Shown: one piece after another, positions 45,090 through 56,086 of the stretch | Position numbering within the stretch: position 1 is the first letter of the stretch | Layout of the letters: the number at the start of each line of letters is the position of its first letter | NCBI GenBank assembly: GCA_900073065.1 | Contig: FJOG01000034.1 | Coordinates: 418,700 to 482,699, forward strand | Direction of reading: 5' to 3' | Source of the DNA: Phialocephala subalpina | Lineage: Eukaryota > Ascomycota > Leotiomycetes > Helotiales > Mollisiaceae | DNA: 64,000 nucleotides | The notes under the pieces: generated by a model | The model's database searches: none | What the model saw: only the letters and a program-made list of their open reading frames with translations | What the model was told of the DNA's origin: nothing | Program-made: the position numbers and the translations under genes

Positions 45090-46197
45090 CTACCCTTCTT
45101 CTTCTGGACCCTTCATCTGCAAAGGATCCTTCCTCAGAAACCTGTCATATGACAGAACCGCTGGTACCACGTAACCGGCGACTTGTATACATGCTTTGAT
45201 GACACCTTCTACCTGATCGTCCGGGACATTCTCACCTGGATGCTGCCTCTCCCAATCATCACACAAGTTGCAAAACAATAGAATCAAAGGTCGTGTCAAT
45301 CGCCACCTGGTAGTGGGGCTAATTCCGAGTCGATCATGCTGTAGAGGCCAATGTCCGCGCTTATCTAGAAGATGAGGGAGTCAGCAATTGCCCTTTCAAG
45401 AATGTGTCAGGAGAATGTCTCGGGAGAAATATCGTGAGATATCCCAAAGAGGAAAAAAATGTGTATCCCCGTTTACTCACCTGGGTGCATCTTTCGAAGG
45501 CCGTCTTTGAGCATCCGAAGGCGTGTTTCTGTGACGTTGTCCGCATTCAGAATCAATCTTCGTAAATGTCCCTGGACATCTAGGAGATCGCGTCCCTCCT
45601 CCGCGTCGAAGTCGAAGTCATGGAGCAGGTTCACCAATCCAGTATGTCTGCATAGCTCGCTCGTGGTTACCTCTGGGTAGCAGGCCATAGAGAGCAGCTT
45701 GATGTCCCAGTATATTTCCTTGCTCGAAATCCTCTTCAACTTGGTCTTCATAGTGTCAAAGATGACATCTCGACGATCACCTCCAGGAGGCACCGACAGG
45801 TCTTCGGTTGCCAAATAAATATTCCACAGATTGTGGGACAATCTAAGAATCTCGTAACTCTTCTCATCACTGGTCTCTTTGTATCGTTCTGCGAGAGTGG
45901 CCAGGCGACATATGAAGTATTTCTTTGCCCATATCTTCTCCTCTTTCGTAGCTTTGTGGGTGCTAATCTGATTGTCCCCGATGGTCTGGGACTCCACGTG
46001 ATGGCAAATCTTGGCGGCATTGCTCTTGTCAATTATCGAAACACTCTCCGGCGCGCAGTGGTCTCGCACCCATTGACGGATGTTGTGGAATATCTCCTTC
46101 TTGTTTGAGTGAATTTTGACGACCGGTCCCGATGGAGCGTAGGACTTTGATGGTGTCAGTAAGCTATTGCACAGAGTGAAATGTTACAGGGCATACC
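45090..46197 (-). CDS. Uncharacterised fungal protein, 5' end unresolved
   Basis: Three coding blocks on the minus strand: up to 46197 (5' limit unknown), 45481-46144 and 45090-45364, joined by introns 46145-46196 and 45365-45480 with GT-AG borders. The product reads FKSRRTSAA, then SYAPSGPVVKIHSNKKEIF, QWVRDHCAPESVSI, then a helical charged domain (KYFICRLATLAERYKE, EILRLSHNLWNIYLA, TTSELCRHTGLVNLLHDF, DVQGHLRRLILNADNVTE) and ends with VPAVLSYDRFLRKDPLQMKG. I recognise no domain. No ATG was found in frame in the first block before a stop at about 46350, so another exon or a non-obvious start must exist. The 5' side faces the 3' end of the AP endonuclease gene. Confidence 0.55.
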
Positions 46198-46477
46198 GCA
46201 GCACTTGTCCGACGACTCTTGAAGGAGAGAGAGCCGGTTCCTATTATCGTGAAAGTCGGGCACGGGATGAATGATTGGAATGATGATGATGGTAATGATC
46301 TGATCGAGGGACTGTGATATATGTATCCGGTGTGGTTGGTGGATTGACGATACTAGATGTTGATGATGGAAGATTGTCGAGGAGGGAGTATTGAAGTTGA
46401 GGAAGGTTAAGTTGTGGCCTGTCCAAATTGGGAAACAGCCCCCATGGCGCACTCACCACCACCAATCACCGTCAAGG

Positions 46478-47650
46478 TCAAGGCGTGCCTTCCTCTTTTC
46501 CTGTCGCTGTATCGGTCGCGATCTTTGTCGTAGAAAGTACCACGGAAATTGGGACATGATCGCTTCCTCCTCGTTCTGCGACACTCTCGTAAATATCTGC
46601 GCCGACCAAAGCTTTTTTGTCAACCAGTCCTCGGGTGACCATGCCAAGATCGACTCTATCGCAGCTCGAGCCCCAATCCTCTACACTTTCCCCATGATAG
46701 CTGTATCCTCTTTTGTTGCCATGGATCCAGCGCCATGAGTCGATGGCACGCATTCCATTGTCGTCGTCCTCGAAGAATTTGCGATTAAAATCCGCTCGGT
46801 TTTTGACATGGTCGGCACCAAGTCTAATTCCAGGATAGCCATCGAGTGGTGTGCGAGCAATGTTCATATCTCCCACGAGAACGACTTCCCAGCCTCTGGC
46901 TTGATAGGACTTGGCCTCTTCAAGCATCAAGGAGTGAAACTGGCGCTTGCGGTCATGCCGCGTCCCAACTACAGCTCCAGTCTCCGGACTTCTGTAAGGA
47001 TTCATGGTTCCATTGACCCAGTAGCCATTGATGATAACCAAGTTCTGGAAGGCTGGGATCTCAGTCACCAACACTCGGCCCTCGAGATCCCAGTCCACTT
47101 CTCTCGTTCTTTGCCCTGCAAGTTCTGCAATGTCTTCACGAAGAAGAGTGCATACCCCGTGTACTTTGCCACCCCAGCCAGTTGCATTATACTTGTCTCT
47201 TGGGAGGGAGAAATATGCTCTGTATGCAGGACCTCCATCACTGTTGGCCGCTTTCTCGACGGCACGTCTGGTGGCTTCGTCTTTTGGAGAGATCTTGACT
47301 TCTTGAAGTCCAAGGAAATGAGGCCAATTATGCCGTCTCAAGAAGTTCCTGAGCGGCACGGCCTTCGAATCCTCGGCTTCGGATTCATCTTCTCCTTGTG
47401 GTGAGGGTGGCGAAAAGAAGGCCTTGATAGATTTCTGCGTCTTTGGCAGGAGATGAGTGATGCCATTCACATTCCAACTCAATATTTGGAAAGCATCCTC
47501 TAATCTTACGGCATATTTAGTGGTTTTGTGTTCCTGGCTCACAATGGACATTTCGGAGGTCTCAACATTGCGTTTTCGTCGAAGAGGCGGAGGACTAATC
47601 TTGTCATCGTCTGGTCGTCGGCGCTTCTTATTTGGTGTGCCAGAGATCAT
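46478..47650 (-). CDS. Exonuclease III-family AP endonuclease (DNA lyase), 390 aa
   Basis: The first ATG in the frame is at 47650 (MISGTPNKKRRRPDDD), giving a basic, nuclear-type N-terminus of about 60 residues; the frame is open further upstream to 47773 but without an ATG. Family landmarks: FQILSWNVNGI, FLGLQEVKISPKDE (Glu metal ligand), GWGGKVHGVCTLLR, NLVIINGYWVNGT, VVLVGDMNIARTPLD (catalytic Asp/Asn), DSWRWIHG, SSCDRVDLGMV and GGSDHVPISVVL (catalytic Asp-His pair). These enzymes cut DNA at abasic sites in base-excision repair. No zinc-finger tail is present, so this is the shorter ExoIII/APE1-like form. No introns or damage are seen. Confidence 0.93.
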   Translation of the reverse strand: MISGTPNKKRRRPDDDKISPPPLRRKRNVETSEMSIVSQEHKTTKYAVRLEDAFQILSWNVNGITHLLPKTQKSIKAFFSPPSPQGEDESEAEDSKAVPLRNFLRRHNWPHFLGLQEVKISPKDEATRRAVEKAANSDGGPAYRAYFSLPRDKYNATGWGGKVHGVCTLLREDIAELAGQRTREVDWDLEGRVLVTEIPAFQNLVIINGYWVNGTMNPYRSPETGAVVGTRHDRKRQFHSLMLEEAKSYQARGWEVVLVGDMNIARTPLDGYPGIRLGADHVKNRADFNRKFFEDDDNGMRAIDSWRWIHGNKRGYSYHGESVEDWGSSCDRVDLGMVTRGLVDKKALVGADIYESVAERGGSDHVPISVVLSTTKIATDTATGKEEGTP

Positions 47651-48404
47651 GTCAGCATCTCGTTGATTGCTGTGAAAGTGTTGGAGTCGTGATGAGGATG
47701 AGGATAAGGTTGTCGAGAAAAAAAGGGCTAGGAAATGTATGACGACAACAGAAGCGAGATTGGCCAAGGGCACGTGAGCTTCAAAACAAAAAGCTCACCT
47801 GCATGCATAGACGTTTCTCAAGAGACAATCGAATTAGTATTTTAAGCAGATTTCAGGGTGACAATCGTATCAAGGCACTTACTTAGACCTTCCAAGGCTG
47901 ATCGGAGGAGCATTGACTAATCACGTGGTAAGAGCTGCGCCACAGCGGCTGCATGCACCTGCCTTCACTTCACTGAGGAATTCGCTCCTCGTCTCAACTA
48001 CCTCAATATCAGAAATTGCAGATATTTTATTACTGTCAACGTGTCATTGAAAGTCGCCAGTCTTCTTCAAACGAGACTTGGTCTCCCAAACCTTTATCAG
48101 TAGAGGCATTCCCCGCAGAGACGCTTCTGATGTTGCTGTGGAATAGGACTCTCCAGAGGATGTCGAATCGGAGTTGCCTATGATGGTAAACATATACGAA
48201 AATGGCATATTTACCGTATGTTCCAATTTCCTGGCACCAAGGGAATGTCGAGGCGAAACAATATATTACACCGTCGAGGGGAGTGCGCGTACAAAGTCGC
48301 TGATGCACCTTTTCATTGGAGGTCCGCTAGGCCAACGAGCCTAGTGCCTAAAAGAGCGGCATTTGTCTGAGCGCATCCTCCATATCTGGCCTAATCAAAT
48401 TTAG
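47651..48404. other. Intergenic
   Basis: Promoter side of the AP endonuclease gene, running into the HET relic. No coding sequence is supported. Confidence 0.35.
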
Positions 48405-48872
48405 ATATGTGACTGCAACTCACGCCTTAGAGAAAGCAATGCATATGGACTTATGTTTCATGAAGACATTTGGCCTACAGATTTTCCTTGGCGCAAACTC
48501 GACTTTCGATACGATGGAGGCTCCAAGAAAGACGACATCCTTGACGTGTGGGATCGCATCTTAATCGACTACTCGAGAAGGATCACCTTCGATACGGATA
48601 GACTCCCTGCCATCTCCGGTATTGCTTCCAAGATCCAAGATTCCCTTAGACTAGAATACATCTTTAGGATGTAGGAGGCTAACCTACATGGCTTGATGTG
48701 GCACTGTAACAAATTTTCCCAGTGGGCACGTGAAGATATCCCTCCTTGTAGCGGAGGCTCAGACGTCAACGACTTCAGACCGGTAACGCCCACTCTGACA
48801 GGTACCATCTTGGAGCTGGCTGTCAGCCAGCCACCCTCTACAAAAAAAGGGTCCAGGAACTGCTTCCCATAG
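48405..48872 (+). pseudogene. C-terminal fragment of a HET-domain gene
   Basis: The frame from about 48405 reads CDCNSRLRESNAYGLMF, then DVWDRILIDYSRRITFDTDR with LPAISGIASKI and EYIFRM, then TAG (48672-48674), then EANLHGLMWHC and onward to a stop near 48872. The segment YSRR...LPAISGIA is characteristic of the region after the HET domain, and the TAG falls where a Trp is usual (LW-type motif), as TGG-to-TAG would give. The catalytic-looking HET core is absent. This is the third HET locus in the window. Confidence 0.6.
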
Positions 48873-50043
48873 TTCTAATCGCACTAGCGTTGGGGATCCT
48901 TCTCTCGAATACAAGCCTATGGTTCGACAGGATATTCAAAACTTATCTGAGCTTGAACGTCTCCCACATACCATTACCAAATCGTCGGATAGCAAATCGG
49001 AGGGCAATGAAGGAGGCTGCCTCCCTCTCAATGCTTATTCCGGTACTTGCTCGGACATCTTTGGCAACTTCGCGTCCTGCAAGCTCTGGTTCAGCTGTGA
49101 TCGCAATTCAAAATTCCATCTCAGGAGCTGATCCGAAACCATACCCAGTCCGTACTGCTTGAAGCTTACCGCGTACCATGGGATGATCGTGAAGCTTGGC
49201 TTTCTGGCTTGCTGTTGTCTGAACTGGATCAGGTTCAGGGCAAGTTCAGGATGGGAATCTTCAAAATTCAACTCTACCAGAAAGTCCCGATGTCTGAGAA
49301 GGTATACACAGAAGGCCTTCTTCATAAGCTCGAAGCTGGGTTCGGGCCGAGATCTAGGATAAGCATCAACTAGAAAGTTGTGGACTTTGAACGATATCAC
49401 GTGCAACGGGTTTGCTACACCCCGGTTCTGCTTTTCCTTTTTGTCGGGCTTGAAATGATGAAGAACTCGCATGTATTGTCTGAAATTGCTGGCCATTGTT
49501 TGCTTATCAAGTTTTCCTTACAGCATAGTCTCGTGCTTCTCGGCACAAATCGCATTTCATATTCTAGCTTCTTTGGGCTACCTGACTCCATCCTGCAAAC
49601 ATTGATGAGCATGCAACGAATGTTCTGTCAAGCATGCACGAGAATGCACGTACTTCTGCATCGGCTATTAAGCAATGCTCGCGGGCGAAAATAACACTAT
49701 TGTTTTGGTACATTCGCATTCAACTTCCCTGACGTGCTCTCGAACTTAGCCCTTTCAATCCACACCTATTGTGTGCGTTGCATGATCCCTCATAATTCCT
49801 GCTCAGTTTCAAATGAGCACTACGTCTAGTTTGAAACTTTGTTCGCAAACAGTTGTATTTTGCATCGCAAGCAGTTGCATATTACCAGCACGTAAGGATG
49901 CATGATGCGGTTTCCAGCAAGGGATCGGGCATGCGTATATCACTAAGAGTTTTCCCCTTCTCTGCTATTTCCCAGCATCGTCTATTGTCGTTATCTTAAG
50001 AGCCAACATCGTAGTTTAAATTCCATCATTCCAGAACTCCAAA
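48873..50043. other. Mostly gene-free; one doubtful reverse gene inside
   Basis: Apart from the 153-residue minus-strand frame at 49035-49496, nothing coding was recognised. The right end holds the promoter of the tandem family. Confidence 0.35.
49035..49496 (-). CDS. Hypothetical protein, 153 aa (doubtful)
   Basis: A complete frame from ATG 49496 to the stop at 49035 with fairly protein-like composition (MASNFRQYMRVLHHFKPDK, FVVELNFEDSHPELAL-like middle, LQDAKLPKMSEQVPE). No domain, signal peptide or intron was recognised. It may be a real small gene or a chance frame. Confidence 0.25.
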   Translation of the reverse strand: MASNFRQYMRVLHHFKPDKKEKQNRGVANPLHVISFKVHNFLVDAYPRSRPEPSFELMKKAFCVYLLRHRDFLVELNFEDSHPELALNLIQFRQQQARKPSFTIIPWYAVSFKQYGLGMVSDQLLRWNFELRSQLNQSLQDAKLPKMSEQVPE

Positions 50044-50881
50044 ATGTCTCGCGAGGCTAGGGAGAAGATCATGCAATTGGCCAGGTTCTACGAGGCCAGT
50101 GATAGTCAGTATTTTCTTGATAAGATACGCAATATCTTGAGCTATATCGACGATGGGAAGGTCTCTGAGCTTAGGCTGAGTAATAGTATGCCCGACGAGC
50201 ATTTGCTTTACTTCAAGTTCGGTATGGGCAATCGACAGTTGACGGACAAGGAAAGCAAAGAGCTTTCGAACATCGTCATTGCAGATTTGAAATCGAAGAA
50301 ACAAGAGTGCATTGTGAGTTGTGATTCTCGGCGTCTCTCGCGGTCTGAGACTTTGGCTTACGGACTTGCAGGTCATCATGGGTTCTGTTGCGAAGAGCTT
50401 CCAGGAGGCGGCAACTCTGAAGCCAGCACACTTTAAATTCGCCTATGGCGCCGAAAGCGTTCGGTAGTTAAAGGATGCACTTCTTGCTAGAGACATATAC
50501 CTTGGCCGTACCGTTTGCACATTTATCGCTCTCGTAGGTCTCGTTTCCTCGTTGATTTCTGTCTCGGTCACCTTCCCCGAAGTCATTCCCGGCGAATTTC
50601 CCAGTATACACAGAATATCGAGTGTATTAATCAAGAACCAACTGACAATCGTCTGGTTGGCACAGGCAGGTGGTGCTCGCGCCGAGATAAAGACACTCGA
50701 TCGAGTCAACCTCGCCTTGAAGGAAGTCAATAAAGACGACGAAGACAACCCGAAAACCTGGCTCGCAAACCCAGCAAACAAGGCAAAGCTTTGTCTATTC
50801 ACACTCTCAGCCACAGCATATCTGCCGGTTCACCTTTTCACAGCCTTACACCACTTCACCGCCTTTGCTTCATACGTATGA
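50044..50881 (+). pseudogene. Tandem family member 1 (one internal stop, membrane segment)
   Basis: Exon 1 from ATG 50044 (MSREAREKIMQLARFYEASD) holds the family core FYEASDSQYFLDKIRNIL and later FGMGNRQLTDKESKELS. An intron (50314-50371, GTGAGT to GCAG) leads to VIMGSVAKSFQEAATLKPAH, FKFAYGAESVR, then TAG at 50465-50467 and LKDALLARDIYLG in the same frame. After that come a probable membrane helix (TVCTFIALVGLVSSLISVSV) and a C-terminus to 50881. The stop is one C-to-T change from CAG (Gln), and the other members have coding sequence here. I do not recognise the family in any organism. It is the first of four neighbours in the same orientation. Confidence 0.6.
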
Positions 50882-51025
50882 GTCTCCTTTCGACGCCTTA
50901 CGCTTTAGCGTGTATTGCTAGCGTCTTCGACCCACCGTCGTCCTTTATAATCTCGATCTCTCGCGACTTTCGGCCTTCCACGAACAACTATCGACAACTT
51001 AAGACAACTTGGAGAGTCGAGCAAG

Positions 51026-52237
51026 ATGACGCCAGCAGTAGCACGTTGTGTAAGTGATGTTCTTTCTGCAACGTCCCTTCTGCAATGTCCCTTCCAGTTC
51101 TGCGACTCTCGAAAGAAGCTGACGTCCCTCGTTTTGTAGGACAATCTGGGTGGCTTTTCAAAGGACGAGTTTGCAGCACTTGGCGACGGCGCCAAGGTTG
51201 ACTACGTTTTCCTCTGCGGGCATCGTGCGAGCAACATTCACCGTCTCCTAAAATGGTACGAAGCCAGCGACAACAAGTTCTTCCTTGATAAGATCCGTAC
51301 GATCATGCAAAATGCCCGGGCAAACGGCGGAGCTCTCCTCGACTTGGTCGACCAAAGATTCATTGAAGTTGACTTGCTGCGGATCGCCTACTTCCTTTAC
51401 GGTGGCCAAAAACTGAGCAAGAAAGAGGCCCTAAAGTTGCGTGAGGAAGCCCTCGCGCGCGGTGCTCCAGATGCGCAGGTCAGTAATGCTCAGAGTCATC
51501 TGCAATTATACTTGCAACTATAACGGGTGCTAATTTCCCAGTAGCCTCGGTACATCCCACTCGGTCAGGTTCCTACGACTCCAGGTCCCGAACTTCAAGC
51601 CTATATCAATGGGCAATTCAAGCCAAGACCGGAGGCCATCACTACCGCTAGGATTCAGGCTCTGAAGGAGGGTTTGCTATCTGGAGGTAAGGTTTTCAAA
51701 TGTCCCCATCTCTTTGAGACGTTTCAGAATGCTAATGTCCCGTTTTTAGAAACCTACATCGAGCTTGAGCATGGATTTATCTTCTTATTCTATGGCATTG
51801 TCCATCGATATTCCATCGACAAACAACACCAAACTGAGGACCCGAGCGACACCGTCCGTGATGCGAAGAAACACGTCTATGATGTCTTTAGTCGAGGAAC
51901 CAAAACCAACAAGGCGTGGATCAAGAAAATCGATACCAAGCTTGAGCACACCCGCGCCCTTTACATGATCAAGGTGTTCTTTAGAGCATTCGAGGCAAAG
52001 GTAAACAAGATCTTGCAGGATGCCGAGAAGAACATTCCTAGACCATATCAGGATGTAGCCCTTGAAAAGCTCGCTGTTATCGTCTTGGACAATGGACTGG
52101 ATGCTTTTAAGAAGGAAACCCGTCTTGGTCTTCTCAGGGAATTGGAGGAGTTGGAGCAATTGGGCATCAACACTGATGACCTTGCTCCTCTGACGATGAA
52201 GTGTCTGCAGCAGGGTCTCTTTACAGGCCTGGCCTGA
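51026..52237 (+). CDS. Tandem family member 2 (intact), 330 aa
   Basis: Four exons: 51026-51049 (MTPAVARC), 51140-51478, 51545-51686 and 51750-52237; all phases fit and no stop remains. The core is HRLLKWYEASDNKFFLDKIR (about 51231-51290) followed by YFLYGGQKLSKKEALKLREE. The second half is all-helical: YIELEHGFIFLFYGIVHRYS, VYDVFSRGTKTNKAWIKKID, ALYMIKVFFRAFEAKVNKIL, LGLLRELEELEQLGINTDDL and the C-terminus GLFTGLA. No signal peptide, catalytic motif or known domain was seen. It is the only undamaged member, so it defines the family's length and exon pattern. The tiny first exon is also present in member 3. Confidence 0.72.
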
Positions 52238-52740
52238 ATTGGACGTATTTGGTGGCTTGGATGGACTGGGTGTGCTTAGGGGATGTTGATTCATTGGTGG
52301 GATGTTGGTTTTGACTGGCAGACAATCCCTAAAGTCCAGCACGTCGCAGGACATGAAGGCATTTGCGGAGGGAAGTCGACGCACCTGACAAAATCCTTGA
52401 TGCGAGGGAAGTTGGATTGCACAGATTGCAATTGATAATATCAATGCAAATCCTTCTTCTCGAATAATGAAATAGTAATCATAGTCCCTTACCATTAGCC
52501 TCATACACTGTGCGCAAATCATACTAAACAACCTGAATCGGCCTTGGAAGAAAGTCTCACTGCTTTTGGAACATTCACCGTATTTTAACTTTGCTTCCAA
52601 AGGGACTGAATGGATCGGCTTTGTTTCGGTTAGCTTTCACCTTCAACATTTGATCCCAACTCGTGGAGTTGATTTCCTTCACAGCCGATCTACAATTTGG
52701 AATCCACCGCATAAACACCTCCTCCCAGCCCGCCAACAGC

Positions 52741-53844
52741 ATGGCGACCCCAAATGTAAGTTGATCCTTCAGAATGAGCATTTCAATGTCCCAACCTTCT
52801 CTAAACTTTCAAGAAACTGACATTTCGACGCAGGTAACACTCGGCGCTCTGGACCTAATGCCAGACAACGTCAACCTCACCTTCGTCCAACGACTGAAGT
52901 TCGAGGACCTCAGAAAGTCCAGATCTAGTAAGGAAACTATCGATCGTCTCATCCATTACTACGAAGCCACAGACAATAAATTCTTCCTCGGCAGAATCAC
53001 TACACTCTTGAACGACCTTAAGAATGAGAAGCTCGGAGCCATGTCCATGAAGTACGATATCGCGGACGAAGATCTGTTGTGTATCACCTTCGCCCTCGGC
53101 GCTGGACCATTGACAGCGGAGGAAGCAAGGGACCTATCTGAGTTGATAGTTGGTGATGAGATGTTTCAGGATGCTTTTGTGGGTATTGCCCTCGTTCCCA
53201 ATCTCTCAGACTTACCGGGACATTCGCTGGCCGAACTCCACGATCAAAATTTTAAAGTCTTGATTCTGAAATTCTTTAGCAAAGTCCCTATGTGGCTAGA
53301 GCATTTGAATTCCTACATTACCGTTAGAGAAGATTGCTGATGCCTTCCAGGACAACGCTAAGGGCCGCGGAGTTCCTCGCAAAGTGGCACTGCAGGCCTA
53401 CGGTCCAGAAATCGTCTCGAGTTTGAAGAAGGCACTTCTCGACATATCTGGAATGTCCCTCCTCCGTCCGGACAACGTGCTCAATTTCCTAGCACTTGCG
53501 TGCCCGATGGCGTGTCACCTCGGCTTTCATAAGGCGACTATAGAGGCGTTGAAGGATATAAAGGAGAAGACCCCGGCTGCCCCAAGCCCTCGCTTATTAC
53601 CCCTGAATTACCTCTTCAACTTAAGGTTCAGAAGGAGATTGTCCGGAAGTTCGAGGGACATTTAGAGAAGTTGAGGGAGGCTACTCGTGAGAATGTCGAT
53701 ATAGGCAGCTTGGGATTGAGAGATGCGTTCTTGGGTCTTGATCTCTTGAACCGGGATGTCGGTGAAGTCAAGGTAGCACTGGGCCTTCGCCACTTCGAGA
53801 CAGATATTGAGGAATTGGAGGCATTGGGAGTCAAAGAAGCCTGA
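52741..53844 (+). CDS. Tandem family member 3 (one-base shift near 53580)
   Basis: Exon 1 (52741-52755, MATPN), exon 2 (52834-53178) with DRLIHYYEATDNKFFLGRIT and FALGAGPLTAEEARDLSEL, then an intron (53179-53329) and exon 3 from 53330 with KIADAFQDNAKGRGVPRKVA, LQAYGPEIVSSLKKALLD. Near 53580, in a run of C (gccccaag), one base appears to be missing; past it the other frame continues with KEIVRKFEGHLEKLREAT, LGLRDAFLGLDLLNRDVGEV and HFETDIEELEALGVKEA to TGA 53842-53844. That end matches member 2's LRELEELEQLGI. The shift may be an assembly error, in which case the gene is intact. Confidence 0.65.
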
Positions 53845-54256
53845 AGTAAGCTAGGTAAGGGCTAGTGACTTTCAAAGACCTAGAACTCGTGGGACATTGA
53901 GAAATTATTCTGGGTTGGGGATGGGCAGGATCGGGGGAGATGAGTAGAGAGCGAAGTAGCAATGCAAGGCCTTTCATCAACCCTCTATCAGATATAACGA
54001 CTTTGATGGTTCGGTTGAATGTCTTTTACATTCCAGGTGATTGCTACTTCTTTCATCGATTCACCGCTTAGGGATGTTGGCTACTGATCAAGCTTACCTG
54101 GTTTCTCTTTGACCTCTGATGCCATATAATGTAGTCTCAACTTCCCCAATGTCTCTTGAATATTGAGACATGTCATCTTATGCCTCGCATCTCTGGTCAG
54201 CATGGTAAACCGTTGTCCTTGAAGCCCAGGATAATTGAAATGAACTGACCTATCAG

Positions 54257-54798
54257 GCCAACTATCCTTCAGACTTCCCTGAGGACCTGAAAGAGGCTGC
54301 CGTAAGTTTGAAGGGATGTGTAACAACGAAGGGTAAATTCAATCTAATGTCGAAATATTACGCAACGAGTGGTAACCAGTTCTTCCTTGACAAGATGCGT
54401 ACCGTATCGAAGCGAATCAAAAGCTGGGACCCCGATATCATCGATGACCTACATGCTGGAACCTTATTCACGATTGAATTCGCGATTGGTGAAGATCAAT
54501 TGTCCCGGGAGCAATGTGAAGAGCTCTGCGACATACTCCACCCTTTGAACTTGATGGTTGTGAATGAATAAATGGTACATGCCACACCATGCTAGTAAAA
54601 TATCTTGCCGAAGTCCCTTGCGATTCTCGCTCTCGTATAAATTTGTAGGATATTGTTTTGAAGGATGTCAAGATTTCGAAAGAAATGATCTGTGAGTTAC
54701 TGGGGAAGTAGGAGGCCTACTAGGATAGTTTGAAGAGTAGCGTGAAGGAGGTAAGAGTTGGGGCCATTGCTCCCGGCCACTTTAAGCGAGCCTCTTAA
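54257..54798 (+). pseudogene. Tandem family member 4 (degenerate)
   Basis: An exon starting after an AG at 54256 reads ANYPSDFPEDLKEAAVSLKG, then the family core LMSKYYATSGNQFFLDKMRT and FAIGEDQLSREQCEELCDIL (to about 54571). A second piece from about 54649 (DIVLKDVKISKEMICELLGK) contains two TAGs (54709 and 54721) and then DSLKSSVKEVRVGAIAPGHF, matching member 1's SFQEAATLKPAHF. Both TAGs can come from CAG. The start exon is not identifiable, and A+T island 3 begins immediately downstream. Confidence 0.6.
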
Positions 54799-54799
54799 C

Positions 54800-55510
54800 A
54801 ACGAGTCTACGTTTTTAATATTTTGTCATTTGATCAAATATTTATAGATGTCTATGATATCAAAAAATTGAATTAACAAGTGATGATTAATCTATTTACA
54901 TTAATCTCTTAGTATATCGCAGAAAATCACGTAGATTACCTTAGTCCTAAATCTTTTGAATTTCTTTAATTAACTCCTTTTTAGAAGTTAATATAAAGAG
55001 TAACGTTTTAATTTTTTATTTACTTTTAAACTTTCTTTATTAGGTTTAAATCTAGCGAAAAAAGTAATTAATTAATACTTTAAACTTTATATTAAAATTT
55101 AAAAAATCAAGTATATTTTAAATAAGGTTTTAATTTATTTTTTTATAAAAATATATTCAAAATTAAAACGATTAAATAAAAAAAATATAATTAATTCGAG
55201 TATTTAATGAAGATATACTTTAGAATTAACCTTTTTGAAAAGAATTTCTTCAAAAATATAAATAATAATTTCTAATTTTAATTAATTATAATTTAAATTA
55301 TAATTAAAATCTTTTTAATTAATAAATTAAATTTTATTTTTATTAAATTTAAATAAATATTTATTATAATAATAATTAGATTAATAAAACTAATATATAT
55401 AAGGAGTTTATTAAAGCTTATATAATAAGAAAGAGTTTAGATTAAAGTTATATTATATGTAAGATTACTTGAAGGCACATATTAATTATTCTAATACTTC
55501 TTTGTCTTGT
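54800..55510. repeat. A+T island 3 (RIP-like)
   Basis: About 700 bp of nearly pure A+T between the degenerate fourth family member and a SET relic. The damage of both neighbours increases toward it, which fits RIP spreading from mutated repeats. Confidence 0.75.
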
Positions 55511-55559
55511 TTTATATGTATATAATCATGTTCTCTATCCTTCTTAATAAATCAATCGA

Positions 55560-56086
55560 TTCTCGACTAACAAATATTGCAGTCAAGCTGAAGGCACTAT
55601 TGAAGACTGAGCAGCGGCAATTCCTTTCCCTTCACAACAACTTCCCTGGCAAGCACCCCTTTAGCGGTATTGTGAAAACCAACGCTCTGCCTTCGGTCCA
55701 AATCTGTGATTGGCGGATGTCTACCCTACCATTTGCCTCATCACCACAGCTGTCTCCCCAATGCTCACAATAGCTGGAACAGTGATACATTGTGCGAAAC
55801 TATCCAAGCAATTCGCTTCATCAAAGCAGGAGAAGAGATCGCCATCTCCTACAACAAGGGTGGCCCATACGATTCCCGGCGCGCCTTTCAAAAAAACGCA
55901 TTCGGCTTTGGCTGCAACTGCGGTCTCCGCATCCTTCCACCAGCCGACCTCCAGGCGAGCGACGATCGCCGCCGCCAGATCCAGCTCCTTGGATTTAGAT
56001 CGAGAGTTATGTGTGAGGGGGAGGACAGCCCAGAGAGACAGCAAATCAAAATCTTGAAAGAGAACCCAGCTCTGAGCTCGGCATAG
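55560..56086 (+). pseudogene. SET-domain protein relic
   Basis: Starts abruptly next to the A+T island with LLKTEQRQFLSLHNNFPGK and HPFSGIVKTNALP, then VYPTICLI in one frame and HSCLPNAHNSWNSDT in another. The SET motif NHSCxPN is split by a one-base loss (atcaccac where atcaaccac is expected, about 55735). It continues with IRFIKAGEEIAISYNKG, RRAFQKNAFGFGCNCGL (post-SET-like cysteines) and QASDDRRRQIQLL. The N-terminus is lost in the island. SET proteins methylate lysines; this copy is truncated. It is not the same type as the MYND-containing relic at 38-39.6 kb. Confidence 0.65.

Noticed and set aside
51785..52600. 271-residue minus-strand frame
   Set aside because: Antisense of the last exon of tandem family member 2; the sense frame aligns with its paralogues.
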